A stretch of 64,000 bases of DNA. It comes from an uncultured Bacteroidales bacterium (GTDB taxonomy: Bacteria > Bacteroidota > Bacteroidia > Bacteroidales > Bacteroidaceae). Both the position numbers and the translations under genes were made by a program. Below, in pieces: positions 26,585 to 35,916 of this stretch. The DNA is taken from assembly GCA_902787575.1 (NCBI GenBank), contig CADAGX010000010.1, positions 16,188 through 80,187 on the forward strand, written 5' to 3'. Position 1 is the first letter of the stretch; every line of letters begins with the position of its first letter. The notes beneath the pieces are model-generated. The model was not told the DNA's origin, ran no database searches, and saw only the letters and a list, made by a program, of their open reading frames with translations.

Positions 26585-27655
26585 ATGACGGAAGAAATGG
26601 AGAAAACAGCGTCCATCCTGATAACGGGAGCCAGCGGCTTTATCGGGAGTTTCATTGTGGAAGAAGGACTGGCACGTGGCTTCGACGTGTGGGCGGGCGT
26701 CCGCAGCACCAGTAGCAAGGTTTACTTGCAGGACCATCGCATTCGCTTTGCGAACCTCGACCTGGGGAATCCCCAGAAATTACGTGCACAACTCAGTGAG
26801 CTGAAGGCCGAAATGGGCGGCCGGGGCTGGGACTACGTCGTACATGCCGCCGGTGCCACCAAATGCCTGCGGGCAGAAGATTTTTTCCGCACCAACACCG
26901 ATGGGACGCGACACCTCGTTGAGGCGTTGCGAAGCGAGGAAATGATGCCGCGCCGCTTTGTTTTCGTTAGCAGCCTCAGCATCTTTGGAGCTATTCGCGA
27001 GGAGCCGGTTCGCACTCCGACGGCCGACAATCCGTGGCGCTACGCTCCAATTCTGGACTCCGACAAGCCGCAACCCAACACGGCGTACGGACGCAGCAAA
27101 CTTTTGGCCGAGCAGTACTTGATGGAACAACAGGACGTACCACTCACAATCCTGCGTCCCACCGGAGTTTACGGCCCTCGCGAGAAAGATTACTTCCTTA
27201 TGGCACAGAGTATACAGCGTCACACAGATTTTGCTGTGGGCTTCCGTCCGCAGGAAATCACGTTCGTCTACATGGCCGACGTGGTGCAGGCTGTGTACAA
27301 ATGTCTCGACGCACCGGCTGCTGTGGGGCATGCCTACTTCCTTTCCGACGGGCAGGTTTATCATAGCCGACGTTTCAGCGACCTCCTGCAGCGCGAGCTT
27401 GGCAACCCTTGGGTGTTTCACATCAAGGCTCCCTTATGGTTCTTGCGCGCAGTTTGCTGGGTGAGCGGTCGGATAAGTCGCCTCACCGGACGTATGAACG
27501 CACTTAATGACGACAAATACCACATCTTGGCGCAGCGAAACTGGCAGTGCGACATCGAGCCTGCCCGCCGAGATTTTGGCTACGAGCCGCAGTGGGACTT
27601 GGAACGAGGCGTGGCTGCGTCCGTGAAATGGTACAAAGAAAACGGATGGCTCTGA
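26585..27655 (+). CDS. NAD-dependent epimerase/dehydratase (extended SDR)
   Basis: 356 aa from 26585 (352 from the ATG at 26597, favoured by the very close promoter). ILITGASGFIGSFIVEEGLA is the NAD-binding turn; FVFVSSLSIFG and catalytic YGRSK (YxxxK) follow, then LRPTGVYGPREKD. The C-terminal half carries two hydrophobic stretches (IKAPLWFLRAVCWVSG), as in 3-beta-HSD-like or sugar epimerase branches. The substrate is not evident. Its own promoter and the gap after fcl suggest it is not strictly part of GDP-fucose synthesis. Confidence 0.85.
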   Translation: MTEEMEKTASILITGASGFIGSFIVEEGLARGFDVWAGVRSTSSKVYLQDHRIRFANLDLGNPQKLRAQLSELKAEMGGRGWDYVVHAAGATKCLRAEDFFRTNTDGTRHLVEALRSEEMMPRRFVFVSSLSIFGAIREEPVRTPTADNPWRYAPILDSDKPQPNTAYGRSKLLAEQYLMEQQDVPLTILRPTGVYGPREKDYFLMAQSIQRHTDFAVGFRPQEITFVYMADVVQAVYKCLDAPAAVGHAYFLSDGQVYHSRRFSDLLQRELGNPWVFHIKAPLWFLRAVCWVSGRISRLTGRMNALNDDKYHILAQRNWQCDIEPARRDFGYEPQWDLERGVAASVKWYKENGWL

Positions 27656-27704
27656 CGGAGCGGAATTCCCGAGAGTAGAAAATAATATAGCACAACAAGA
27701 AACG

Positions 27705-28451
27705 ATGCTTGAGATACGAGATTTACACGCCAGCATTGGTGGAAAAGAAATATTGAAAGGCGTAAACTTGACTGTCGGCGAGGGAGAAATCCATGCGCTG
27801 ATGGGTCAGAACGGTGCCGGCAAGAGCACTCTGAGCAATGTGATAGTTGGTCACCCGGCTTACGAGGTGACGCAGGGAAGCATCCGCTGGCAGGGAAAAG
27901 ATTTGTTGGCGCTGTCGCCCGAAGAACGTGCCCACGAGGGAATTTTTCTCAGCTTTCAGCAGCCGGTTGAGATACCTGGCGTGAGTATGATTAACTTTAT
28001 GCGCGCTGCGCTCAACGCCAAGAGAAAATATTTCGGACAGGAGCCATTGGCAGCTGCGGACTTTCTGAAACTTATGCGTGAGAAGCGGAAAATCGTGGAA
28101 CTGGACAGCAAATTGGCAAATCGTAGCGTGAACGAAGGATTTAGCGGCGGTGAGAAGAAGAGAAACGAAATCTTCCAAATGGCAATGCTGGAGCCCGCGT
28201 TGAGCATTCTCGACGAGACGGACTCCGGACTCGACGTGGACGCGCTGCGCATAGTGGCCGAGGGATTTAACAAACTGCGCACGCCAAAGTCCAGCGCCAT
28301 CGTCATCACGCACTACCAGCGCCTGTTGGACTATCTGAAACCAGACGTGGTACACGTGCTCATAGACGGTCGTATTGTGAAGACCGGCGGTCCGGAACTT
28401 GCGCACGAGATAGAGGAAAAAGGTTTTGACTGGATAAAAAGCGAGCAATGA
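27705..28451 (+). CDS. sufC: Fe-S assembly ATPase SufC
   Basis: 248 aa. ABC ATPase with Walker A GQNGAGKST, signature GFSGGEKKRNEIFQM, Walker B LSILDETDSGLDVD and the H-loop ITHYQR; the GEKKRNE form of the signature is specific to SufC. It works in the cytoplasm with SufB and SufD to build Fe-S clusters. The stop overlaps the sufD start by 4 nt. sufB is missing here and lies at 56.4 kb. Confidence 0.97.
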   Translation: MLEIRDLHASIGGKEILKGVNLTVGEGEIHALMGQNGAGKSTLSNVIVGHPAYEVTQGSIRWQGKDLLALSPEERAHEGIFLSFQQPVEIPGVSMINFMRAALNAKRKYFGQEPLAAADFLKLMREKRKIVELDSKLANRSVNEGFSGGEKKRNEIFQMAMLEPALSILDETDSGLDVDALRIVAEGFNKLRTPKSSAIVITHYQRLLDYLKPDVVHVLIDGRIVKTGGPELAHEIEEKGFDWIKSEQ

Positions 28452-29803
28452 TGGGCAGCGAGCATCAGTACATAGAGCTGTTTCAGCAAAATCGCGCTTT
28501 GCTTGCACAGTCGCCGCAGGTCATCGACCGCCTGCGCGACACGTCGTACGAAAATTTTTGCCGTATGGGATTCCCCACTACGAAGGCCGAGCGCTATCGG
28601 TACACCAATGTGGCAGAATCTTTTTCTCCCGATTATGGTGTGAATCTGAAGCGTGTTGCCTTCCCACTCAACCCTTACGAAATTTTCCGCTGCGACGTCC
28701 CCAACCTCAGCACCTCGCTTTATTTTGTGGCGAATGACCAGTTCTATGAGCGGGAATTGCCCAAGGCATCTCTGCCCGAAGGCGTGATAGTGGGCTCGCT
28801 GGCACGTGCGGCTGCAGAACGTCCAGATCTTATCAGCAAATATTACGGCCGCCAGGCGCAAAGTGGCGAGGACGCAATTACGGCACTGAACTCGATGTTG
28901 GTGCAAGACGGCCTCTTCGTCTACGTTCCGAAGAATGTCGTGCTCGAACGCCCGCTGCAGATTGTGAACGTCTTGCGTGCCGATGTAGATTTGATGGCTA
29001 ATCGCCGTGTGCTTGTCGTGCTCGAGGAGGGCGCCAGTGCGCAGTTGTTGGTGTGCGACCACGCAATGGACGAGCGTTCTTTCCTTGTGACGCAGGTGGT
29101 GGAGGCTTTCGTGGGCGAAAATGCTCACTTGGAATTCTACGAACTCGAGGAGACGCACGCGCTTTGCCGCCGCTTCAGCAACATGTTTGTGCGTCAGGAG
29201 GCCAACAGCACGGGCACTTTCGACAACATCAGCCTGAGCTGCGGACTGACGCACAACCTTGCAGACATAGTGCTGGACGGCGAAAATGCAGAAGTACACG
29301 TGAACGGCTGCGTGGTGGCCGACGGAAATCAGCATGTGGACAATAATACGCTCATAGACCACCGCTCGCCGGCGTGCAGCAGCAACGAACTTTATAAATA
29401 TGTGCTCGACGGAAATGCCGTGGGCGCCTTTGCCGGCCGCATTCTGGTGCGTAAGGGCGCACAGAAGACCGTGTCGCAAGAGACGAATGCAAACCTCTGC
29501 GCTACGCGAACGGCACGTATGTTTACGCAGCCCATGCTTGAGATTTATGCCGACGACGTGAAGTGCAGCCACGGCAGCACGGTGGGACAACTCAATGACG
29601 CGGCTCTCTTCTATATGCGCCAGCGCGGGATTCCTGAATCCGAAGCGCGGTTGCTGCTGAAATTTGCTTTCGTAGGCGAGGTTATCGACAGCATCCGTCT
29701 GGCTCCCTTGCGCGACCGTCTGCATTACCTTACTGAGAAACGCTTCCGTGGCGAACTCGGAAAGTGCGCGGGCTGCAGGACAAATCAGAATTGTGGCCTA
29801 TGA
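28448..29803 (+). CDS. sufD: Fe-S assembly protein SufD
   Basis: 451 aa. Right-handed beta-helix core with the C-terminal SufBD block: DDVKCSHGSTVGQLNDAALFYMRQRGIPESEARLLL region near residues 370-410, then a Cys-rich tail (CAGCRTNQNC). It partners SufB and SufC in the scaffold. The ATG start overlaps sufC, and its stop overlaps the sufS start, giving a tight translational chain. Confidence 0.95.
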   Translation: MMGSEHQYIELFQQNRALLAQSPQVIDRLRDTSYENFCRMGFPTTKAERYRYTNVAESFSPDYGVNLKRVAFPLNPYEIFRCDVPNLSTSLYFVANDQFYERELPKASLPEGVIVGSLARAAAERPDLISKYYGRQAQSGEDAITALNSMLVQDGLFVYVPKNVVLERPLQIVNVLRADVDLMANRRVLVVLEEGASAQLLVCDHAMDERSFLVTQVVEAFVGENAHLEFYELEETHALCRRFSNMFVRQEANSTGTFDNISLSCGLTHNLADIVLDGENAEVHVNGCVVADGNQHVDNNTLIDHRSPACSSNELYKYVLDGNAVGAFAGRILVRKGAQKTVSQETNANLCATRTARMFTQPMLEIYADDVKCSHGSTVGQLNDAALFYMRQRGIPESEARLLLKFAFVGEVIDSIRLAPLRDRLHYLTEKRFRGELGKCAGCRTNQNCGL

Positions 29804-31008
29804 AAGAGTATCGGAACGACTTTCCCATTCTTGGGCGCAAGATTTACGAAAAATATCCCCTCGTGTATCTCGACAACGCCGCCACGACGCAGAAACCGCG
29901 CCAAGTGGTGGAAGCGATGACGGAGGAGTATTACAATGTGAATGCCAACGTGCACCGCGGCGTCCACTTCCTTAGCCAGCAGGCTACCGACCTGATGGAA
30001 TCGAGCCGCGAGACGGTGAGACGCTTCCTGAATGCAGGTTCCACGAGCGAAATCATCTTTACGCGCGGCACCACCGAAAGCATAAATCTGGTGGCGCAAA
30101 GTTTCGGCGAGAAATTTATGCGCGAGGGAGACGAGGTTATCATCAGCGAAATGGAGCACCACTCCAATATCGTTTCATGGCAACTGCTGCAGGCACGCTT
30201 GGGTATCAGCCTTCGCGTGATTCCTATCACGGATGACGGCCAGTTGCGCCTCGATGTGCTGGAAAAATTATTTACTGGCCGCACGCGACTTGTCTCGGTT
30301 GCCCACGTGAGCAACGTGCTGGGGACGGTGAACCCGGTGGCCGAGGTAATCCGCATTTCGCATGCGCACGACGTGCCGGTGCTCGTGGACGGCGCACAGA
30401 GCACGCCCCACTTTGCAGTGGACGTGCGCGAGATGGACTGCGACTTCTTTGCTTTCAGTGGGCACAAGGTGTACGGGCCCACGGGCGTCGGCGTGTTGTA
30501 CGGAAAAGAGCGCTGGCTGGAGCAGATGCCGCCTTACATGGGTGGCGGCGAGATGATAAAAACCGTGTCGTTCGAGCGTACCACCTTCAACGACCTGCCG
30601 TATAAATTCGAGGCCGGCACGCCGGATTATGTGGCCACCACGGGTTTGGCTCGGGCGCTGGACTACGTTTCTGCCATTGGCATGGATCGTATTGCGGCTC
30701 ACGAGCGCGACCTGACGCAATATGCCATGCAGCGGCTGCAGACGGTGGAGGGCATGAAAATTTTTGGTCCGGCCGACAACCGCGATGCCGTGGTCAGTTT
30801 CCAGGTGGGCGACATTCACCACCTGGACATGGGAACGCTGCTTGACCGACTTGGCATAGCCATTCGCACCGGTCACCACTGCGCGGAACCACTGATGCGA
30901 CGCCTCGGAGTGGAAGGCACCTGCCGTGCTTCGTTTGCTCTCTACAATACGCGCGAGGAAGTGGACGCGCTGGTGGAGGGAATAGAGAGAGTGAGAAAAA
31001 TGTTTTAA
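29800..31008 (+). CDS. sufS: Cysteine desulfurase SufS
   Basis: 402 aa from ATG 29800 (ATGA overlap with sufD); the GTG at 29764 was rejected. PLP enzyme: YLDNAATTQKP at the N-terminus, PLP lysine in SGHKVYGPTG (Lys223), active-site cysteine in RTGHHCAEPLM (Cys361). It takes sulfur from cysteine and passes it to the SufBCD scaffold. No sufE gene follows. Confidence 0.96.
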   Translation: MKEYRNDFPILGRKIYEKYPLVYLDNAATTQKPRQVVEAMTEEYYNVNANVHRGVHFLSQQATDLMESSRETVRRFLNAGSTSEIIFTRGTTESINLVAQSFGEKFMREGDEVIISEMEHHSNIVSWQLLQARLGISLRVIPITDDGQLRLDVLEKLFTGRTRLVSVAHVSNVLGTVNPVAEVIRISHAHDVPVLVDGAQSTPHFAVDVREMDCDFFAFSGHKVYGPTGVGVLYGKERWLEQMPPYMGGGEMIKTVSFERTTFNDLPYKFEAGTPDYVATTGLARALDYVSAIGMDRIAAHERDLTQYAMQRLQTVEGMKIFGPADNRDAVVSFQVGDIHHLDMGTLLDRLGIAIRTGHHCAEPLMRRLGVEGTCRASFALYNTREEVDALVEGIERVRKMF

Positions 31009-31028
31009 CCCTTAATAATAAAGAAACT

Positions 31029-31658
31029 ATGAAGAAGTTTTTCAAGAAATCCATCGTGCTGCTGTGCCTGCTGGGCACGGGAGTGGGAATGACCAGCTGT
31101 GACGGAGATACTGTGCAGAGTATTCTCAACGAAATCGTGGGCATCATCACAAACAACAACGTGCAGAGCAAGGAGTATGCATACGTGGGAACACTGAATG
31201 CGCAGTTGCTGGTGTCGGATGGCAAAGGCGGTTACACGACTCCCGGCGAAGGGGCGGCGTTCAGCAACACGCAACTTCCTGTGACGGAAAAGGTGACAAC
31301 CGTGACTACGGGCGATAAAATGACAGACGGCAGCGTGCAGAACGAGAAGACGACATCTTCACGCGCTGCAGATATCGTGCTTCCCGCCTTTCCGGTTGAC
31401 GGCGTGTCGATGAGCGAAGTATCCTTTGCAGATTTGGATTGCACCATCGACAATAAAAATGTGAGAGCCCTCAGCGTAGGAAACAGCACGACAGGAACTG
31501 GCACACTGACTGTGAGCGGACAGACGTATGGGGTGAGCTCTGTATATCTCGAGGGCACTTTCACAGAGACGAACTATGTCATCTCCGTAATGTCTATCTA
31601 CTTTGGCGACAAGTACGTGATAAACATTACGTTCTCGGGTCAGGCATCTGCAAACTGA
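31029..31658 (+). CDS. Lipoprotein of unknown function
   Basis: 209 aa. Signal MKKFFKKSIVLLCLLGTGVGMTSC with lipobox Cys24. The remainder is Thr/Ser/Val-rich and looks all-beta (ALSVGNSTTGTGTLTVSG, VYLEGTFTETNYVISVM), a pattern seen in calycin-like Bacteroidales lipoproteins, but I cannot assign a family. It starts 20 nt after sufS and ends 9 nt before rnhB, yet is probably unrelated to either function. Confidence 0.7.
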   Translation: MKKFFKKSIVLLCLLGTGVGMTSCDGDTVQSILNEIVGIITNNNVQSKEYAYVGTLNAQLLVSDGKGGYTTPGEGAAFSNTQLPVTEKVTTVTTGDKMTDGSVQNEKTTSSRAADIVLPAFPVDGVSMSEVSFADLDCTIDNKNVRALSVGNSTTGTGTLTVSGQTYGVSSVYLEGTFTETNYVISVMSIYFGDKYVINITFSGQASAN

Positions 31659-31667
31659 CACGCACCG

Positions 31668-32270
31668 ATGCTGGCGCCCTACTTCCATAAGGGAGTTATC
31701 GAGGCCGGTTGCGACGAGGCAGGCCGCGGTTGCTTGGCCGGCCCCGTGTATGCGGCGGCCGTGGTGCTGCCGCCCGACTTCGAAAACGCGCTTCTCAACG
31801 ACTCGAAGCAGCTGAGCGAAAAAAATCGCTACGCGTTGCGCGAGGTGATAGAGCGTGAGGCACTGGCATGGGCCGTGGGTGTCGTGGACAATCGCGAGAT
31901 AGACAAAATAAACATTCTGCGGGCGAGCATTCTGGCCATGCACCGTGCTTTGGACGGACTGAAGGTGCGACCGCAGGAAATCATCGTGGATGGCAACCGT
32001 TTCTCGCCTTATGGGAATCTTCCGGCCACGCCGATTGTGAAGGGCGACGGCAAGTATATGAGCATCGCGGCTGCCAGCATTCTGGCCAAGACGTATCGCG
32101 ACGACTGTATGCGCCGCCTGCACGAGGAGTTTCCGCAGTACCATTGGGACAGCAACAAAGGCTATCCCGCGCCCGCGCACCGCGAGGCCATCCGTCGCTG
32201 CGGTACTTCGCCCTACCACCGGCTGACGTTTAATCTGCTTGGCACGCAGCAGCTGGAATTTGACTTTTAG
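31668..32270 (+). CDS. rnhB: Ribonuclease HII
   Basis: 200 aa. Catalytic motif [19 protein letters not shown] near the N-terminus (DEAGRG), IIVDGN (Asp), and [21 protein letters not shown] with the third acidic residue; [11 protein letters not shown] is the usual C-terminal motif. It removes ribonucleotides misincorporated in DNA and RNA-DNA hybrids. Confidence 0.97.
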   Translation: MLAPYFHKGVIEAGCDEAGRGCLAGPVYAAAVVLPPDFENALLNDSKQLSEKNRYALREVIEREALAWAVGVVDNREIDKINILRASILAMHRALDGLKVRPQEIIVDGNRFSPYGNLPATPIVKGDGKYMSIAAASILAKTYRDDCMRRLHEEFPQYHWDSNKGYPAPAHREAIRRCGTSPYHRLTFNLLGTQQLEFDF

Positions 32271-32287
32271 ATACTAACAAAACAGCC

Positions 32288-34825
32288 ATGCGAAAAATTT
32301 TTTTCTGCCTGTCGTTTCTGATTTTCTGCGTGTCGCAACCAGCAAAACCACAGGAGGCGTGGAATCCGCAGGCCGACAGCGCCGCCGTGGTGACGAGCGG
32401 CCGTGCGCGTTTCACGGTGCTTACGCCGCAGTTGATACGCATCCAGTACAGTACGACCAACGACTTCGAAGACCGCGCCACGTTTGCCGTTGTGAACCGA
32501 CGGCTGCCAGTGCCGCATTTCACGTGCAGCGAGGAGGATGGTTACCTCACGATTGAGACCGATTCGCTGCTGCTGCGCTATAGGGTGGGCGGCACCATTT
32601 CGCGTGCCGCGGTCAATTCCTCGGTGCTCCGCATTACGTTCCGCATGGGACGTAAGGACGTACTTTGGTATCCCGGCAAGGACAATGCTCTGAACTTGCT
32701 GGGAACAAACCGGACGCTGGACGGCGCAATCGGAGATACGCACCGTCCCATGCTGGACTACGGCCTTCTGTCGCGCGAGGGTTGGGCCGTGCTCGATGAG
32801 TCGCCGGCTGCAGAGCGCGAGGACGGCAGCCGCAGTTTTGCCTTCGACCACCCGGTGGACGGAATTCCGTGGGTGGCGACACCTGTGGATGCGAAGGCCG
32901 TGGACTGGTATTTCTTCGGCTACGGTCATCAATACAAAGCGGCGTTGCAGGACTATGTGCGCATCGCAGGTCGTCAGCCCATACCGCCGCGTTTTATGTT
33001 TGGCTATTGGTATAGCAAATACCAAGCGTACACTTCGAGCCAATTTCAGCAGATAGTTCGAGATATGGAGGCCAACGCCGTGCCGCACGACGTCATTATG
33101 TTCGATGTGGACTGGCATCAGTACGGCTGGACTGGGTGGACGTGGAACAAATCGCTCATCCCAAGTCCGACGACACTGCTCAACTGGATGCATGCTCGCC
33201 GCATGAAGGTGGGACTCAACCTGCATCCAGCCGACGGCGTCGGCAGCGAGGACGACAACTTCGCGCAGATTCGCCAGGACATGGGGCTGCCATCCACGGC
33301 AACGAACGTACCTTGGCAACTGGAGGACTCCACGTTCTATCGTACCATGTTTCGCAATCTTATTCGCAAGCGCGAAGAGCAGGGCGTCGACTTCTGGTGG
33401 ATAGACTGGCAACAGGACAAAACCAGCAGTTTCGTGCCCGGTTTGGGAAATACGTTCTGGTGCAACCATGTTTTCTTCAACGACATGCGAGTGAATCGGC
33501 CTGATCGCCGCCCGATTATCTTGCATCGTTGGGGCGGAAACGGCAGCCACCGCTATCCGATAGGATTCTCGGGAGACACATTTGCCACGTATGCCACCAT
33601 GAGGTACGAAGCGTACTTTACGGCCACGGCAGCTAACATATGCATGGGATATTGGAGTCACGACGGCGGCGGCTACCTGCAACCTAACGAGTCGCCGACC
33701 GACGAAGAATTGGTGCTGCGCTGGCTTCAGTATTGTGTCTTCAGCCCGATTTTCCGTACCCACGGGTCGAGTCAGAGCGGCTGCGAGCGACGCGTATGGC
33801 GCTTCAGCAACTTTGGACTGCAACGTCAGGCCATGCAACTTCGCTACCAGCTTATACCTTATATATATACGTGCGCGCGAGAAGCGTACGACACGGGAGT
33901 CTCCATCTGCCGCCCGTTGTACTACGAATGGCCCGAGGAGAATCTGGCATACTCGGTGGAAGACCAGTATTTGTTTGGCCCGGACATTCTGGTGGCACCC
34001 GTCTTCTCGGAGTCGGACTGCGCAGGCAACACAGCTCAGCGCACCACGTGGCTGCCCGACGGGCTGTGGTACGATGTTTGCCGCGGGCAGATGTTGGAGG
34101 GTGGCACGCGCCACACAGACCTTTATGCCCTCAACGAAATTCCATACTTCATTCGTTCGGGCAGCATTTTGCCTTGTAATCCGCAGGTTTTGAGCCTTCA
34201 GGAGAGCACAGACACGCTTTGTCTGATGGTTGTTCCCGGCACAGAAGGCGAAGGACGACTCTACGAAGATGAGGGCGACACGCAGGGTTACCAGCAAGGC
34301 AAGTTCACTTTCACTCATTTTCAGCAGCAGCGTGGCAATGGCCGCGTGGAGCTAATCATACAACCACGTCAGGGAACCTACGACGGCATGCCCGAGACAC
34401 GAGTTTGGACGGCTGATTTCGTGGCACAGGACAGGCCGTTGCGTGTGACGGTGAACGGCGAGGAAACGACGGACTGGGCCTACAACGAAGTGGAACGCCG
34501 CCTGCATCTGACGATCGGACGGCAGCCGTGCGACCAGCCGACGCGCGTCGTCTTGGAAAGCGAGACGAGCATTGCGGAAAACAATAGCTTGCAGCCGCAG
34601 CTGGCATATGTGCCGGATGCGCAAATGCTTTGTGTAAAGACGAAAACCACGGCTCGCAACATCAAGTTGATGGTGACGGACCTGAGCGGACGACGCGTGA
34701 TGGAGGCAGTTTGGAGAGGTCGCACGCAGGCCGAGTGCTCTGTGGCGTCGCTGCCCACAGGGTCGTATGTCTGTCATGTGAACGCCGACGGACAGACTGT
34801 GACGCGCAAGTTCCTGAAATATTGA
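32288..34825 (+). CDS. GH31 family alpha-glycosidase with T9SS sorting domain
   Basis: 845 aa. Signal peptide about 22 residues. The GH31 catalytic barrel holds IMFDVDWHQYGWTGWTWN, the probable nucleophile Asp373 in DFWWIDWQQ and acid/base Asp430 in GFSGDT, followed by GYWSHDGGGY and a FSPIFRTHG block. WIDWQQ replaces the classic WxDMNE, so specificity (alpha-glucoside, alpha-xyloside or other) is open. The last about 70 residues (TDLSGRRVMEA, LPTGSYVCHVNADGQTVTRKF) form a Por-type C-terminal sorting domain, predicting export across the outer membrane by the type IX system. Likely a secreted glycan-degrading enzyme. Confidence 0.9.
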   Translation: MRKIFFCLSFLIFCVSQPAKPQEAWNPQADSAAVVTSGRARFTVLTPQLIRIQYSTTNDFEDRATFAVVNRRLPVPHFTCSEEDGYLTIETDSLLLRYRVGGTISRAAVNSSVLRITFRMGRKDVLWYPGKDNALNLLGTNRTLDGAIGDTHRPMLDYGLLSREGWAVLDESPAAEREDGSRSFAFDHPVDGIPWVATPVDAKAVDWYFFGYGHQYKAALQDYVRIAGRQPIPPRFMFGYWYSKYQAYTSSQFQQIVRDMEANAVPHDVIMFDVDWHQYGWTGWTWNKSLIPSPTTLLNWMHARRMKVGLNLHPADGVGSEDDNFAQIRQDMGLPSTATNVPWQLEDSTFYRTMFRNLIRKREEQGVDFWWIDWQQDKTSSFVPGLGNTFWCNHVFFNDMRVNRPDRRPIILHRWGGNGSHRYPIGFSGDTFATYATMRYEAYFTATAANICMGYWSHDGGGYLQPNESPTDEELVLRWLQYCVFSPIFRTHGSSQSGCERRVWRFSNFGLQRQAMQLRYQLIPYIYTCAREAYDTGVSICRPLYYEWPEENLAYSVEDQYLFGPDILVAPVFSESDCAGNTAQRTTWLPDGLWYDVCRGQMLEGGTRHTDLYALNEIPYFIRSGSILPCNPQVLSLQESTDTLCLMVVPGTEGEGRLYEDEGDTQGYQQGKFTFTHFQQQRGNGRVELIIQPRQGTYDGMPETRVWTADFVAQDRPLRVTVNGEETTDWAYNEVERRLHLTIGRQPCDQPTRVVLESETSIAENNSLQPQLAYVPDAQMLCVKTKTTARNIKLMVTDLSGRRVMEAVWRGRTQAECSVASLPTGSYVCHVNADGQTVTRKFLKY

Positions 34826-34847
34826 ATGACGCCAAAAAGATACTGCT

Positions 34848-35747
34848 ATGAAGAAAATATTCCTCCTCCTTTCGTTGCTGTTAAGCCTGCAGGTGCTGGA
34901 CGCACAGACGGCTTACTATATCACCGGCTCGGCTGTGCCGGACGGCGTGCAGCAGCTGGTTGCCTTCCCCAACGGCCAATATAAATATGCCGGCACGCTC
35001 TACGAAGGAAAACTCCGCGTCAGCAATACGCCAAGTCCCAAGACGGGAACGCGATATCTGAAGCCCACATACGAAGATTCGCACGTGGTAAACCATGGTC
35101 TCCCGTTCACTTCCGTCATGGCCCGCGACAGCTTAGCTGCGGAATGGACTGTGCCATTCAGTGAAGACCGCTATCGTTTTACAGTGGACGTGCAGGCAAG
35201 AATTCTCACGGGAGAGCTGTTTACTCCGTGGAACGAGTGTTTCATGGTGGGCGGCGCCACGTCGTGTGCATGGAATACATACACGTTTTTGCCGTTCTCA
35301 CGTGTGGAAAATGAGATTTGCACGTGGACGTGGACGGGCGAACTGAAGTACAGACCCGAGAATGGCGAGCCCCGGAGATTTAAAATCATGGGTCAGAATG
35401 CTTGGGAGCCCAAGTCGCTTCATCCATTTCAGCAGGACGCAGATATTCTGACGACCTCGCAATTGCGCACCAACGGCTCCGACGATTTCAAATGGTCCGT
35501 GACGAAAGACGGCTACTACCGCGTGCGAGTTGATATTTTCCGCGAGACATGTGAGGCGGAATACTTGGGAACCTCGCTTCCTACGGCAGGCGATGGTGGT
35601 GCCGACGAGTTGCAGCAGGCTGAGTGCGTTCCGCCGTCTGTTTACGGCGTGTACGATTTGCAGGGACGATGGGTCGCTCCCCGACTCGACGGCAGCTTGC
35701 GGCGCGGATGGTACGTGGTGGACGGACGCAAAGTATGGGTGAGATAA
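34848..35747 (+). CDS. Secreted SusE/SusF-like protein with Bacteroidales C-terminal tail
   Basis: 299 aa. Signal peptide ending LQVLDAQ. The body contains a repeated SusF-like pattern, with AYYITGSAVPDG at the start and CFMVGGATSCAWNTY followed by FKIMGQNAWEPKSLHP in the middle. Such domains bind starch or other glucans in known SusE/SusF. The C-terminal VYDLQGRWV and RGWYVVDGRKVWVR match a short tail common on secreted Bacteroidales proteins and thought to be a sorting signal. It lies 22 nt after the GH31 gene, so it may present substrate to that enzyme (inference). Confidence 0.7.
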   Translation: MKKIFLLLSLLLSLQVLDAQTAYYITGSAVPDGVQQLVAFPNGQYKYAGTLYEGKLRVSNTPSPKTGTRYLKPTYEDSHVVNHGLPFTSVMARDSLAAEWTVPFSEDRYRFTVDVQARILTGELFTPWNECFMVGGATSCAWNTYTFLPFSRVENEICTWTWTGELKYRPENGEPRRFKIMGQNAWEPKSLHPFQQDADILTTSQLRTNGSDDFKWSVTKDGYYRVRVDIFRETCEAEYLGTSLPTAGDGGADELQQAECVPPSVYGVYDLQGRWVAPRLDGSLRRGWYVVDGRKVWVR

Positions 35748-35839
35748 ACAGGTGAAGGCCAAAGGAAAACGAGCGCCTCGCGTACTTCCGCCGGAAACAA
35801 AATTCCGCAGACGGATTATGATATCTGAATTAAAAGTTG

Positions 35840-35847
35840 TACCTTTG
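35840..35847 (+). promoter_or_regulatory. gpmI promoter (-7 box)
   Basis: TACCTTTG, with no clear -33 box. The leader is about 65 nt. The 169-bp gap before gpmI shows nothing else that I recognise. Confidence 0.6.
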
Positions 35848-35916
35848 CAGCCGCGAAGCGCGGACGAGGCGCGACGACACAAACAAAGGGACAAATAATT
35901 AAAAAGCATACAGAAA

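Noticed and set aside
32267-34318. 683-aa minus-strand open frame opposite the GH31 gene
   Set aside because: The plus-strand gene has signal peptide, catalytic residues and sorting domain; the antisense frame shows none.
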